This document shows positions 38,730-46,958 of a stretch of DNA of 64,000 nucleotides, one piece after another. The translations under genes and the position numbers were made by a program. The stretch's first letter is position 1. Every line of letters begins with the position of its first letter. The notes under the pieces were generated by a model. The model made no database searches, was not told the DNA's origin, and saw nothing but the letters and a program-made list of their open reading frames with translations. Source of the stretch: Limnocylindrus sp040397235 (GTDB taxonomy: Bacteria; Chloroflexota; Limnocylindria; Limnocylindrales; Limnocylindraceae); NCBI GenBank assembly GCA_040397235.1, contig JBBAWH010000001.1, forward strand, positions 1 through 64,000. Reading direction: 5' to 3'.

Positions 38730-40019
38730 ATGATTGACACCCTAGTGAACGCGTTCCGAACCCCCGAGATCCGACGCAAGCTCCTCTTCGTCGCCGGGAT
38801 GCTCATCGTCTTCCGCCTTTTGAGCCATGTTCCCGTGCCAGGAGCCGATCCGGCGGCCCTCTCAAACTTCTTCAAGGACAACGCCCTCTTCGGCCTCCTC
38901 GACCTCTTCTCCGGCGGCGGTCTGGCGCGATTCAGCGTCGTCGGCCTTGGCCTGAACCCATACATCAACGCCTCGATCATCATGCAGCTCATGAGCGGCG
39001 TGGTGCCGCGCCTGATCGAACTCAGCCGTGAGGGTGAGTACGGCCGCAACAAGATCAACCAGTACACCCGCTACCTGACCGTGCCGCTCGCGGCGCTGCA
39101 GAGCTACGCCTTCCTCGCGCTGTTGAATAGCCAGAACGTGCTCAAGACGCGCTTTGACCTGGCCAGCCCAGAGACCCTCGTACAGATCGTGATCCTCACG
39201 ACCGGTTCGTTGCTACTCATGTGGATCGGCGAGCTCGTCACCGAGCGAGGCATCGGCAACGGGATCAGCTTCATCATCTTCGCCGGTATCATCGGCCGCG
39301 TGCCGGGCGCCATTCAGGAATTCTTTAGCGCGCCGGATCTCGCCGTACTGCTTGCCTTCGCCGTTCTCGGCGCTGCGGCCGTTGCTGCGATCATCTTGAT
39401 CACCGAGGGGCAGCGCCGCATCCCGGTCGAGTATGCGAGCCGCGTCCGCGGCAATCGCGTCTACCAGGGTGGCCGCACCTTCCTGCCGCTAAAGGTCAAT
39501 CAAGCCGGCGTGATTCCAATCATCTTTTCCATGAGCATCTTGCTCTTCCCAGCGCAGATCGCGGGCTATTTCACTGCCTCGGAGGTTGAGTGGGTCAAGG
39601 GCGGCGCACAATGGATCGTTGACACGCTTGGGCCACAGAACGAGCTCGTCTATCTTCCGTTCTACTTCATCCTCACGGTGGCGTTCACCTACTTCTACAC
39701 AGCCTTCACCTTCAAGCCTGATGAGACCGCAGACCAGCTGCGGAAGAACGGCGGCTACATCCCAGGCATTCGCCCAGGGATGCCAACGCAGGAGTATCTG
39801 GGGAAGGTCGTCACACGCATCACCCTGCTTGGGTCGCTCTTCCTCGGACTGGTTGCCGTCTCGCCGTATGCCCTCGGCACACTCTTCGGTGATCTCGGTG
39901 GCCTCGGCGTCAGCCTTGGCGGTACCGGGCTCCTTATTGCGGTGAGCGTTGTTGTGGAGACGATGAAGCAGCTCGAGGCACAGATGCTGATGCGAAATTA
40001 CGAGGGCTTCATTAAGTGA
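38730..40019 (+). CDS. secY: preprotein translocase subunit SecY
   Basis: 429 residues, about ten membrane spans. Shows RLLSHVPVPGAD near the N-terminus, LGLNPYINASIIMQL, the cytoplasmic loop with TERGIGNGISFIIFAGI, and GYIPGIRPG. Forms the SecYE channel with SecE at 13633. Place after rplO and before adk is standard. Confidence 0.98.
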   Translation: MIDTLVNAFRTPEIRRKLLFVAGMLIVFRLLSHVPVPGADPAALSNFFKDNALFGLLDLFSGGGLARFSVVGLGLNPYINASIIMQLMSGVVPRLIELSREGEYGRNKINQYTRYLTVPLAALQSYAFLALLNSQNVLKTRFDLASPETLVQIVILTTGSLLLMWIGELVTERGIGNGISFIIFAGIIGRVPGAIQEFFSAPDLAVLLAFAVLGAAAVAAIILITEGQRRIPVEYASRVRGNRVYQGGRTFLPLKVNQAGVIPIIFSMSILLFPAQIAGYFTASEVEWVKGGAQWIVDTLGPQNELVYLPFYFILTVAFTYFYTAFTFKPDETADQLRKNGGYIPGIRPGMPTQEYLGKVVTRITLLGSLFLGLVAVSPYALGTLFGDLGGLGVSLGGTGLLIAVSVVVETMKQLEAQMLMRNYEGFIK

Positions 40020-40672
40020 TCCTCGTCCTTCTCGGCGCCCCCGGCGCAGGGAAGGGGACGCAGGCGGAGGCACTCTCCGCAGCAACGGGGGCAGCCCACG
40101 TTGCGACTGGCGACCTCTTCCGTGCAGAAATTGCCACTGGCTCGCCGCTCGGCCTTGCCGCACAGCAGTTCATCGACGCAGGGCAGTTGGTCCCCGACGA
40201 GGTCACCATCAACATGATCCAAGCGCGTCTCGCCAAGGGGGATGCAGTGAACCGCGTCATCCTTGACGGCTTTCCGCGCAATCCTGCACAGGTGGCTGCA
40301 TTAGATGCGGCGTACGCGGCGAGCGGTCGTTCGATCCGCGCCGTACTGCTGAAGGTGGACGACGCGATCCTTGCAGAGCGCCTCACCGCGCGCCGAGTCT
40401 GCCCGTCATGTGGGCGCTCGTACCACCTCCTCAGCCGTCCGCCGCAGAGCCTCGGGGTGTGCGACGTGTGCGCCACGGCGCTGGTTACCCGGAGTGACGA
40501 CGCCCCCGAGACCGTTGCGGCGCGACTGGCAAATCAGCTCGCCGCCCTTGGCTCGGTTGTCGAGCTGTATCGCGCAACTGGCCGCCTTACGGAGGTGAGC
40601 GGCGTTGGAACCATTGATGAGGTGCAAGGTCGCCTAGCGGCGGCCGCCGCTGCCGCTGGGCTGACGGCCTAG
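40016..40672 (+). CDS. adk: adenylate kinase, zinc-LID type
   Basis: 218 residues, GTG start overlapping the secY stop. P-loop GAPGAGKGT at about 7-15, NMP-binding region and LDGFPRNPAQ. The LID domain has two Cys pairs (CPSC and CDVC, about residues 129-152), the zinc-binding form common in Gram-positive and related bacteria. Confidence 0.96.
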   Translation: MILVLLGAPGAGKGTQAEALSAATGAAHVATGDLFRAEIATGSPLGLAAQQFIDAGQLVPDEVTINMIQARLAKGDAVNRVILDGFPRNPAQVAALDAAYAASGRSIRAVLLKVDDAILAERLTARRVCPSCGRSYHLLSRPPQSLGVCDVCATALVTRSDDAPETVAARLANQLAALGSVVELYRATGRLTEVSGVGTIDEVQGRLAAAAAAAGLTA

Positions 40673-40674
40673 CG

Positions 40675-41430
40675 ATGGGGGCAATCACCCGCAAGAGCCC
40701 AGCCGAGATCGCGCTGATGCGACGTGCCGGCGCCATCGTTGCCGAAATTCATGAGCTCGTACAGGAGGCGGCGGTTCCAGGGGCGAGCACCGCCGAGCTG
40801 AACGCGATCGCCGAGCGCTGTATTGAACGCCACGGCGCAGCCTCCAATTTCAAGGGCTATCACGGCTTCCCATCCGTCATCTGCATCTCGCTCGATAGCG
40901 AGGTGGTGCATGGCATCCCCGGCGATCGTGAGATCAAAGAGGGGGCGCTCGTATCCATTGACGCGGGTGCCATTTGGGACGGCTGGCATGCCGACGGGGC
41001 CCGCAGCTTCGTGGTCGGCGAGGGGTCCCCAGAGGCGAAGCGCCTGGTGGCGGTGACCCGCGAGGCGCTGGATGCCGGCATCGCCGCCGCCCGCCCGGGG
41101 GCCACCATCGAAGAGATCTCTGGCGCAATTGAGGATGTCGCCCTGCGCGCGGGGTATGGGATCGTGCGCCCCTACGTCGGCCACGGCATCGGCCGTGCCA
41201 TGCATGAGGCCCCACAGGTGCCCAACTACCGCACCGGCCGCAAGAGTCTGACCCTGGCGGAGGGGCACTGCCTGGCGATCGAGCCGATGCTCACCCTCGG
41301 GTCACCTGAGGTTGGGGTGATGGAGGACGAGTGGACAGTTGTAACAATTGACGGGAGCCTGGCGGCACATTGGGAGGAGAGCATCGCCATCGTGGCGGGG
41401 GGCTCCACCATCCTCACGAGGGGGTCATGA
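40675..41430 (+). CDS. map: methionine aminopeptidase, type I
   Basis: 251 residues. Removes the initiator Met. The five metal ligands are recognisable: Asp in SIDAGAIWDGWHAD (two), His in VGHGIGR, Glu in AIEPM and Glu in HWEESIAI. HEAPQVPNY is also conserved. Two bases after adk. Confidence 0.97.
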   Translation: MGAITRKSPAEIALMRRAGAIVAEIHELVQEAAVPGASTAELNAIAERCIERHGAASNFKGYHGFPSVICISLDSEVVHGIPGDREIKEGALVSIDAGAIWDGWHADGARSFVVGEGSPEAKRLVAVTREALDAGIAAARPGATIEEISGAIEDVALRAGYGIVRPYVGHGIGRAMHEAPQVPNYRTGRKSLTLAEGHCLAIEPMLTLGSPEVGVMEDEWTVVTIDGSLAAHWEESIAIVAGGSTILTRGS

Positions 41431-41464
41431 ACGCCCCTTTCGTGCGTGGATCGTGGGGCTCTGC

Positions 41465-41523
41465 TACTCTCTCCCTTCGCGCGTCTGCGGACTCCGTAGC
41501 GCGCCGTCTCGGTCTTCCGAGAC
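41465..41523 (+). promoter_or_regulatory. possible internal promoter and leader hairpin before infA
   Basis: TACTCT (41465-41470) could be a -10 box, but the -35 region is poor. Downstream, GTCTCGG-TCTT-CCGAGAC (41506-41523) is a perfect seven-base-pair hairpin. This 121-base gap is the longest inside the spc-alpha part, so separate control of infA and the alpha genes is plausible. Confidence 0.4.
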
Positions 41524-41551
41524 CCAGTAACGCGTTCTGATCGGGGGTTTG

Positions 41552-41770
41552 TTGGCGAAGAAAGATTCGATCGAGGTCGAGGGGACCGTTGTTGAGCCGC
41601 TACCGAACACATCGTTCGTGATCGAGCTTGAAAATGGCCACCGGATCCGCGCCTACATCAGCGGAAAGCTTCGGACGAATTTCATCCGAATCCTTCCAGG
41701 TGATCGGGTGAAGGTCGAACTCTCGCCATACGATCTGACCCAGGGTCGGATCACCTACCGGTTGAAGTAG
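41552..41770 (+). CDS. infA: translation initiation factor IF-1
   Basis: 72 residues from TTG 41552, giving the family-typical start of AKKDSIEVEGTVVE; a TTG one codon earlier (41549) is possible but sits against the GGGGG. OB fold covering GHRIRAYISGKLRTNFIRI and PGDRVKVELSPYDLTQGRI. A TTG start for IF-1 suggests deliberately low translation. Confidence 0.95.
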   Translation: MAKKDSIEVEGTVVEPLPNTSFVIELENGHRIRAYISGKLRTNFIRILPGDRVKVELSPYDLTQGRITYRLK

Positions 41771-41807
41771 CAGCACGAGCGGTGCGCCGCTCACAGCAGG
41801 AGAACGA

Positions 41808-41921
41808 GTGAAAGTATCTGCGTCGGTCAAGGTTCGTTGCGACAAGTGCCTCGTGATTAAGCGGCACGGCCGCGTCATGGTCATTTGCGAAAACCCGAAG
41901 CACAAGCAGCGACAGGGTTAG
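41808..41921 (+). CDS. rpmJ: 50S ribosomal protein L36
   Basis: 37 residues, GTG start. Zinc ligands CDKC, a Cys in VICEN and the following His (NPKHKQRQG) are all present, the zinc form of L36. GGAGAACGA precedes the start. Standard place between infA and rpsM. Confidence 0.96.
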   Translation: MKVSASVKVRCDKCLVIKRHGRVMVICENPKHKQRQG

Positions 41922-41924
41922 CTG

Positions 41925-42302
41925 ATGGCTCGTATTGCAGGGGTCGATATTCCGCGCGAGAAGCGCGTTGAGATCGCCCTTACCTACATCTTCGGCGTTG
42001 GCCTGACCACCAGCCAGAAGATCTTGGCGCAGACCTCCATTAATCCCGACACGCGCGTGCGCGATCTCACCGAAGACCAGGTCAACCGACTTCGTGAAGT
42101 CGTCGACAAGGGTCGCAAGGTCGAAGGCGACCTCCGCCGCGAGATTGCCATGAACATCAAGCGACTAATCGAGGTTGGCACCTACCGTGGCACCCGACAT
42201 CGCAAGAACCTCCCGTCGCGCGGTCAGCGCACGAAGACCAACGCACGACAGCGCCGTGGCGCACGCAAGACCGTCGCCGGCAAGAAGATTGAGAAGAAGT
42301 AG
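41925..42302 (+). CDS. rpsM: 30S ribosomal protein S13
   Basis: 125 residues. ARIAGVDIPREKRVEIALTYIFG start and basic tail RGQRTKTNARQRRG. Three bases after rpmJ. Confidence 0.97.
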   Translation: MARIAGVDIPREKRVEIALTYIFGVGLTTSQKILAQTSINPDTRVRDLTEDQVNRLREVVDKGRKVEGDLRREIAMNIKRLIEVGTYRGTRHRKNLPSRGQRTKTNARQRRGARKTVAGKKIEKK

Positions 42303-42310
42303 GCAGAGAG

Positions 42311-42712
42311 ATGGCTGAAGAGAAGAAGAAGCGCGCACCGAAGACTCGACGTCGCGAGAAGAAGAACGTGCCAGTCGGGCATGTGCACATCGCCGCGTCG
42401 TTCAACAACACCCTCGTATCAATCACCGACCTAACGGGCGCGGTGCTTTCGTGGGGCTCGGGTGGCGTCGCTGGCTTCAAGGGCTCACGCAAGAGCACCC
42501 CGTACGCCGCATCGCTCGGAGCTGAGTCGGCCGCACGCAAGGCGATGGAGCACGGACTTCGCTCCGTGGCCGTCTTCGTGAAGGGTCCAGGCGCCGGACG
42601 CGAGCAGGCAATCCGTGGCCTACAGACAGCGGGCCTCGACATCACTGCAATTACCGATGTGACGCCGCTGCCACACAACGGCTGCCGTCCTCCAAAGAAG
42701 CGCCGAGTCTAG
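42311..42712 (+). CDS. rpsK: 30S ribosomal protein S11
   Basis: 133 residues. HIAASFNNTLVSITD, the KGSRKSTPYAA region and PLPHNGCRPPKKRRV end are conserved. N-terminal 15 residues are very basic. Confidence 0.97.
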   Translation: MAEEKKKRAPKTRRREKKNVPVGHVHIAASFNNTLVSITDLTGAVLSWGSGGVAGFKGSRKSTPYAASLGAESAARKAMEHGLRSVAVFVKGPGAGREQAIRGLQTAGLDITAITDVTPLPHNGCRPPKKRRV

Positions 42713-42724
42713 GGGAGTAGAAGC

Positions 42725-43351
42725 ATGGGTCGAGATACCGGACCAGTCTGCCGCCAGTGCCGTCGAGAGGGCGCGAAGCTCTTCTTGAAGGGTGCGCGAT
42801 GCTATACGAAGAAGTGCTCGTTCGAGAAGCGCCCGACCCCTCCAGGCATGCACATGATGCGCCGCCGCAAGGTTGGCGACTACGGCCTGCAGCTGCGCGA
42901 GAAGCAGAAGATGCGCCGCGTCTATCGCATTGGCGAGACCCAGTTCCGCCGCCTCTTTGAGGCCGCTGAGCGTGGCACCGACGTGACAGGCGAGAACCTG
43001 CTCCGCCTCCTTGAGCTGCGATTCGACAACGTCGTCTACCGACTCGGACTCGCCAGCTCGCGAGACCAGGCACGCCAGTTGATCACCCACGGCCACCTCT
43101 CCATCAATGGTCAGGCGGTAAACATTCCGTCGTACTCACTGAAGCCAGGCGATGTCATCTCGGTCCGCGAGGGGCGAGCCGACATCGGGCCATTCAAGGA
43201 AGCCGCAGGCTCCCTTTCAGGCAATGGCATTCAGGAGTGGCTCCGCGTGGATGCCACAAAGTTGACCGGTACGGTGGTCGCTGCTCCGCGGCGCGATCAG
43301 ATGCCGGGCGACTTCAATGAACAACTCGTCGTCGAGTTCTACTCGCGGTAA
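42725..43351 (+). CDS. rpsD: 30S ribosomal protein S4, zinc form
   Basis: 208 residues. Four N-terminal cysteines (CRQC, then C and C in RCYTKKC) make the zinc-binding version. S4 domain motif LDNVVYRLGLASSRDQARQLI-like (about 90-115). It is the usual repressor of the alpha operon in which it sits. Confidence 0.97.
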   Translation: MGRDTGPVCRQCRREGAKLFLKGARCYTKKCSFEKRPTPPGMHMMRRRKVGDYGLQLREKQKMRRVYRIGETQFRRLFEAAERGTDVTGENLLRLLELRFDNVVYRLGLASSRDQARQLITHGHLSINGQAVNIPSYSLKPGDVISVREGRADIGPFKEAAGSLSGNGIQEWLRVDATKLTGTVVAAPRRDQMPGDFNEQLVVEFYSR

Positions 43352-43363
43352 GAGGGAGAGAAT

Positions 43364-44371
43364 ATGTCCGATGCACTGACCACCAAGATCGCCCCGCTCG
43401 AGGAGCTCGGCTCGTACGGCAAGTACGAGGCTGGCCCATTCGCGCCAGGCTACGGCGTCACCCTCGGCAACGCGCTGCGCCGCGTCCTCCTTGGATCGCT
43501 GGAGGGTGCCGCAGTCACCGCCGTGCAGATCGACGGAGTCATGCAGGAGTTCTCCTCGCTGCCAGGCGTCCGTGAAGACGTCGTGCAGATTCTCCTCAAC
43601 GTTAAGAAGATTCGCCTTCGCAGCTTTGCGAAGGAGCGCATCGAGCTCACCCTTTCGAAGAAGGGGGCAGGCCCGGTCACCGCTGGCGACATCAAGCCGA
43701 ACGGCCAGATTGAGATCGTCAATCCAGAGTTGGTTATTGCAACGCTCGACTCCGACAAGGCGTCCATTGAGGCCACCCTCGTCGTTGAGACCGGCGTTGG
43801 CTACGTTTCCTCAGACCGCGTTGATGCGGACCCTGAGGGCGAGGTACGACCACGTGGCGTGATGAGCGTCGACGCCATCTTCACCCCAGTCCGCAAGGTC
43901 AACTTCACGGTTGAGAACACGCGCGTCGGCCAGGATGTCGACCGCGAGAAGCTCATCCTTGAGATCGAGACCGACGGCACGATTACGCCAGAGGCTGCTG
44001 TCCGCAAGGCTGCGGCAATCCTCGTCAGCCAGTTCACCGCCTTCTCCGGCCTCGGCGAGGTCCCGGCGGCTGTGCCAGCGGCAGAGGCTGGCGGCAACCT
44101 TCTTGACGTTTCAATTGAGGATCTTGATCTGCCGATGCGCGCCTATAACGCGCTGAAGCGCGCCGGTATCCTCAAGGTCCGCCAGCTCCTCACCGCCCTT
44201 GATGGTGGAGAGATGGAGCTCCTCAAGTTGCGCAACTTTGGCCAGAAGAGCCTCAACGAGGTTCGCGAGAAGCTCGTCGAGCGCGGCTTTGATGTGCCTG
44301 AGAGCAGCATCCCTGCTGACGCCATCTTCGACGAAGATGAGAGCGACGCCGACGACGAGGAGAAGGCCTAA
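43364..44371 (+). CDS. rpoA: RNA polymerase alpha subunit
   Basis: 335 residues. The N-terminal dimerisation domain has ANALRRVLLGSLEGAA-like sequence (GNALRRVLL) and the C-terminal domain (about 245-310) has the UP-element-binding LRNFGQKSLNEVREKL. Acidic tail. The A of the rplQ ATG is shared with its stop. Confidence 0.98.
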   Translation: MSDALTTKIAPLEELGSYGKYEAGPFAPGYGVTLGNALRRVLLGSLEGAAVTAVQIDGVMQEFSSLPGVREDVVQILLNVKKIRLRSFAKERIELTLSKKGAGPVTAGDIKPNGQIEIVNPELVIATLDSDKASIEATLVVETGVGYVSSDRVDADPEGEVRPRGVMSVDAIFTPVRKVNFTVENTRVGQDVDREKLILEIETDGTITPEAAVRKAAAILVSQFTAFSGLGEVPAAVPAAEAGGNLLDVSIEDLDLPMRAYNALKRAGILKVRQLLTALDGGEMELLKLRNFGQKSLNEVREKLVERGFDVPESSIPADAIFDEDESDADDEEKA

Positions 44372-44727
44372 TGACCTCGCACGCGATTGGCGGACGTAAG
44401 CTCTCCCGCAAGCAGGGGCCGCGCCTCGCGCTGTATAAAAACCTGATTGTCTCCGTGTTGCGCTACGAGCGTATCCAGACGACTGAGGCCAAGGCCAAGG
44501 AGATTCGTCCGCAGGTTGAGCAGATCATTACGCTCGCCAAGAAGGGTGGCCTCTCAGCCCGACGTGCCGTGATTGCAGCCCTCCCGGAAGAGCCGCTCGT
44601 CGTTGAGAAGCTCTTTGATGAAATCGTTCCGAAGTATGCGAACCGCACCTCGGGCTACTGTCGTATCACCAAGATTGGCATTCGCCAGGGTGACTCGGCG
44701 CCGCTTGTGCAGCTTGAATTGATCTAG
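44371..44727 (+). CDS. rplQ: 50S ribosomal protein L17
   Basis: 118 residues. GRKLSRKQGPRLALYKNL, LVVEKLFDEIVPKYANR and GYCRITKIG are diagnostic. TAATG overlap with rpoA. Confidence 0.97.
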   Translation: MTSHAIGGRKLSRKQGPRLALYKNLIVSVLRYERIQTTEAKAKEIRPQVEQIITLAKKGGLSARRAVIAALPEEPLVVEKLFDEIVPKYANRTSGYCRITKIGIRQGDSAPLVQLELI

Positions 44728-44736
44728 GAGGATCAG

Positions 44737-45168
44737 ATGAACACGAAGACCTGGACACCTCGCGCCGCTGAAATCGAGCGCCGCTGGTTCGTGATCGATG
44801 CCGAGGGCCAGACCCTAGGCCGACTCGCGACGAAGGTGGCCTCAACGCTGATGGGGAAGGGGAAGCCAACCTTCGCTGACCACCTCGACTCGGGCGACTT
44901 CGTGATCGTGATCAACTCCGCGAAGCTGGTTGTGACCGGTGACCGACTCCTCTCAAAGAAGTACCACTCGCACTCTGGGCAGCCAGGCGGTTACCGCATG
45001 GAGGTTCTCGGCGATTTGCTGAAGCGCAAGCCGAATGAGGCGATTCGCCGCGCCGTCAAGGGAATGCTCCCAAAGACGAAGCTTGGCAATGCACAGATTC
45101 GTAAGTTGAAGGTCTATGCCGATGCAGATCATCCGCACGCTCCCCAGAAGCCAGAGCCCCTCGCGTGA
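44737..45168 (+). CDS. rplM: 50S ribosomal protein L13
   Basis: 143 residues. RRWFVIDAEGQTLGRLAT, YHSHSGQPGG and MLPKTKLG are conserved. AGGAG precedes ATG. truA, often between rplQ and rplM, is absent here. Confidence 0.97.
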   Translation: MNTKTWTPRAAEIERRWFVIDAEGQTLGRLATKVASTLMGKGKPTFADHLDSGDFVIVINSAKLVVTGDRLLSKKYHSHSGQPGGYRMEVLGDLLKRKPNEAIRRAVKGMLPKTKLGNAQIRKLKVYADADHPHAPQKPEPLA

Positions 45169-45185
45169 GCCCGAAGGAGAAGAAC

Positions 45186-45584
45186 GTGGCAAGTCTGCCG
45201 TATTACCAGGGAACCGGTCGACGCAAGACCTCTGTTGCACGCGTTCGCCTCGTTGCTGGTGAGGGCCAGATCGTCATCAATGGACGCACCTACGAGCAGC
45301 ACTTCGGCGGCGCCATTCCGCAGTCTGAAGTATTCGCGCCATACCGAGTCACTGGCACCGAGGGTCGCTTCAATGCGATGGTGAAGGTTGAGGGCGGCGG
45401 CATCTCTGGCCAGGCAGGCGCAATTCGCCACGGCATCTCACGCGCACTCCTCTCCGCTGATCCAGAGGCGTACCGACTACCACTCCGCCAAGCTGGATTC
45501 CTGACGCGCGACCCGCGCGCCAAGGAGCGCAAGAAGTATGGTCTCGTCCGCGCACGCAAGGCGAAGCAGTTCACCAAGCGCTGA
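45186..45584 (+). CDS. rpsI: 30S ribosomal protein S9
   Basis: 132 residues from GTG 45186, with AAGGAG six bases upstream; an alternative GTG at 45165 overlapping rplM would add seven residues. TGRRKTSVARVRL and the C-terminal KYGLVRARKAKQFTKR, whose end reaches the P-site tRNA, are intact. Last gene of the ribosomal supercluster. Confidence 0.96.
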   Translation: MASLPYYQGTGRRKTSVARVRLVAGEGQIVINGRTYEQHFGGAIPQSEVFAPYRVTGTEGRFNAMVKVEGGGISGQAGAIRHGISRALLSADPEAYRLPLRQAGFLTRDPRAKERKKYGLVRARKAKQFTKR

Positions 45585-45602
45585 TCTAACGCAAGGACGC
45601 CC

Positions 45603-46949
45603 GTGACCACGGTTCGCTTCGGCACCGATGGGATCCGCGGGATCGCTGGTGACACACTCACCGTTGAGATGGCTGCGGCACTCGGTGTCGCCCTGATGCA
45701 GCAACATCCGGCCGGGCTAGTGCTCCTTGGGCGCGACACGCGTCCGAGCGGCCCCGAGCTCTCCGCCGCGCTCGCAGGCGCCATTGAGGCGCACGGCGGA
45801 ACCGTGATTGATGTTGGCGTTATCCCAACGCCTGGACTCGCCTCACTCGTTGCAGGCGAGCCACACGCCGCCTGCGGCGTGGTAGTCACCGCATCGCACA
45901 ACCCCGTCGAGTACAACGGCCTAAAGGTGCTCGCGCGTGACGGTCGCAAGATCCCCGATGCCGAGGAGCGAGCGCTTGAGGCGGCAATGGAGCGTGCCCT
46001 AGCGGGGGGTCTGCTGATAGTTGCGCCATCGGCATCGCACGCAGACGAGGCCCAGGCGTATCGAGAGCGATATGAGCGAACCCTGGCGGAGCTTGCGCAC
46101 TCTGTGAGTGCAAGCGCGCTGAGTGTGGTGGTCGATGCGGCACATGGTGCGGCGTCACCATTCGCCGTTGCGGCGCTCGCCGCCACGGGTGCCACGGTCC
46201 TGCCGTTCGCAATGGGGGACGGCATCATCAATGACGGCGTTGGCGCCACCGACCCCGCCGCACTCGGCGAGCAGGTGCGCGCGCACGGCGCCGACCTCGG
46301 CATCGCGCTCGATGGTGACGCTGATCGCTGCGTCGTCGTGGATGCTGGCGGGCGAGCCATTGATGGTGACGTCTTGATTGCCCTCATCGCCCTGGATCGG
46401 AAGGGGCGGGGGGTCGCCGGGTCTGAGCGCGCAGTTGCAACGGTGCTGACCAACAGCGGTGTGGAGCGCCACCTTGCCGCCCACGGGATCACCTTGGAGC
46501 GCACCCCCGTCGGCGACCGACACATTGCTGACCGGCTCGCCGCTGGCCAGGGCGGCTTCGGTGGCGAGAAGAGTGGCCACCTCCTCTTCACGGAGCTCTC
46601 ACCGACCGGTGACGGGCTCCTCAGTGCGATCACCGTGCTCGGGCTCATTGCCCGCGCGGGGATCCCCGTGGGCGAGATGGCTGATGCGGTCCCCCTCGAC
46701 CCCCAACTGCAGCGAACGGTGCCAGTGCCTCCAGGTGAGGGGGGGCGACTCCTCGCAGAGCCTGATCTCCAGAACGCCATTCGCCAGGCTGAGGCGGCCC
46801 TCGCACAGACAGGTGGGCGCGTCCTTGTGCGCCTCTCTGGGACTGAGCCCCTGCTCCGAGTGATGGGCGAGGGCCCCGATCGCGCAGCGGTCACGGCCGC
46901 CGTTGAGCACCTGCTGGAGGTAGCCGCGAGCCTCGTACGCGGGCGGTAG
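45603..46949 (+). CDS. glmM: phosphoglucosamine mutase
   Basis: 448 residues, GTG start. Converts glucosamine 6-phosphate to glucosamine 1-phosphate for UDP-GlcNAc. RFGTDGIRG start, phosphorylated Ser98 in TASHNP, Mg-binding DGDADR at 237-242, and sugar-binding GGEKSGH. Feeds GlmU (57144); its substrate comes from GlmS, the next gene. Confidence 0.97.
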   Translation: MTTVRFGTDGIRGIAGDTLTVEMAAALGVALMQQHPAGLVLLGRDTRPSGPELSAALAGAIEAHGGTVIDVGVIPTPGLASLVAGEPHAACGVVVTASHNPVEYNGLKVLARDGRKIPDAEERALEAAMERALAGGLLIVAPSASHADEAQAYRERYERTLAELAHSVSASALSVVVDAAHGAASPFAVAALAATGATVLPFAMGDGIINDGVGATDPAALGEQVRAHGADLGIALDGDADRCVVVDAGGRAIDGDVLIALIALDRKGRGVAGSERAVATVLTNSGVERHLAAHGITLERTPVGDRHIADRLAAGQGGFGGEKSGHLLFTELSPTGDGLLSAITVLGLIARAGIPVGEMADAVPLDPQLQRTVPVPPGEGGRLLAEPDLQNAIRQAEAALAQTGGRVLVRLSGTEPLLRVMGEGPDRAAVTAAVEHLLEVAASLVRGR

Positions 46950-46958
46950 ACTACCGCC
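46942..46958 (+). promoter_or_regulatory. perfect inverted repeat between glmM and glmS
   Basis: GGCGGTAGACTACCGCC is an eight-base inverted repeat around one A. It holds the glmM stop (TAG) and ends directly before the glmS ATG. It could be a stem that hides the glmS start, an operator, or part of a leaderless promoter: TAGACT at 46947-46952 stands six bases before ATG. No -35 box is visible. No ribosome binding site is seen for glmS. Confidence 0.5.

Noticed and set aside
41549..41551. First of two adjacent TTG codons as infA start
   Set aside because: It touches the GGGGG tract, and family members begin one residue later.
46899..46958. glmS ribozyme upstream of glmS
   Set aside because: Only nine bases separate glmM and glmS and the ribozyme core is absent.
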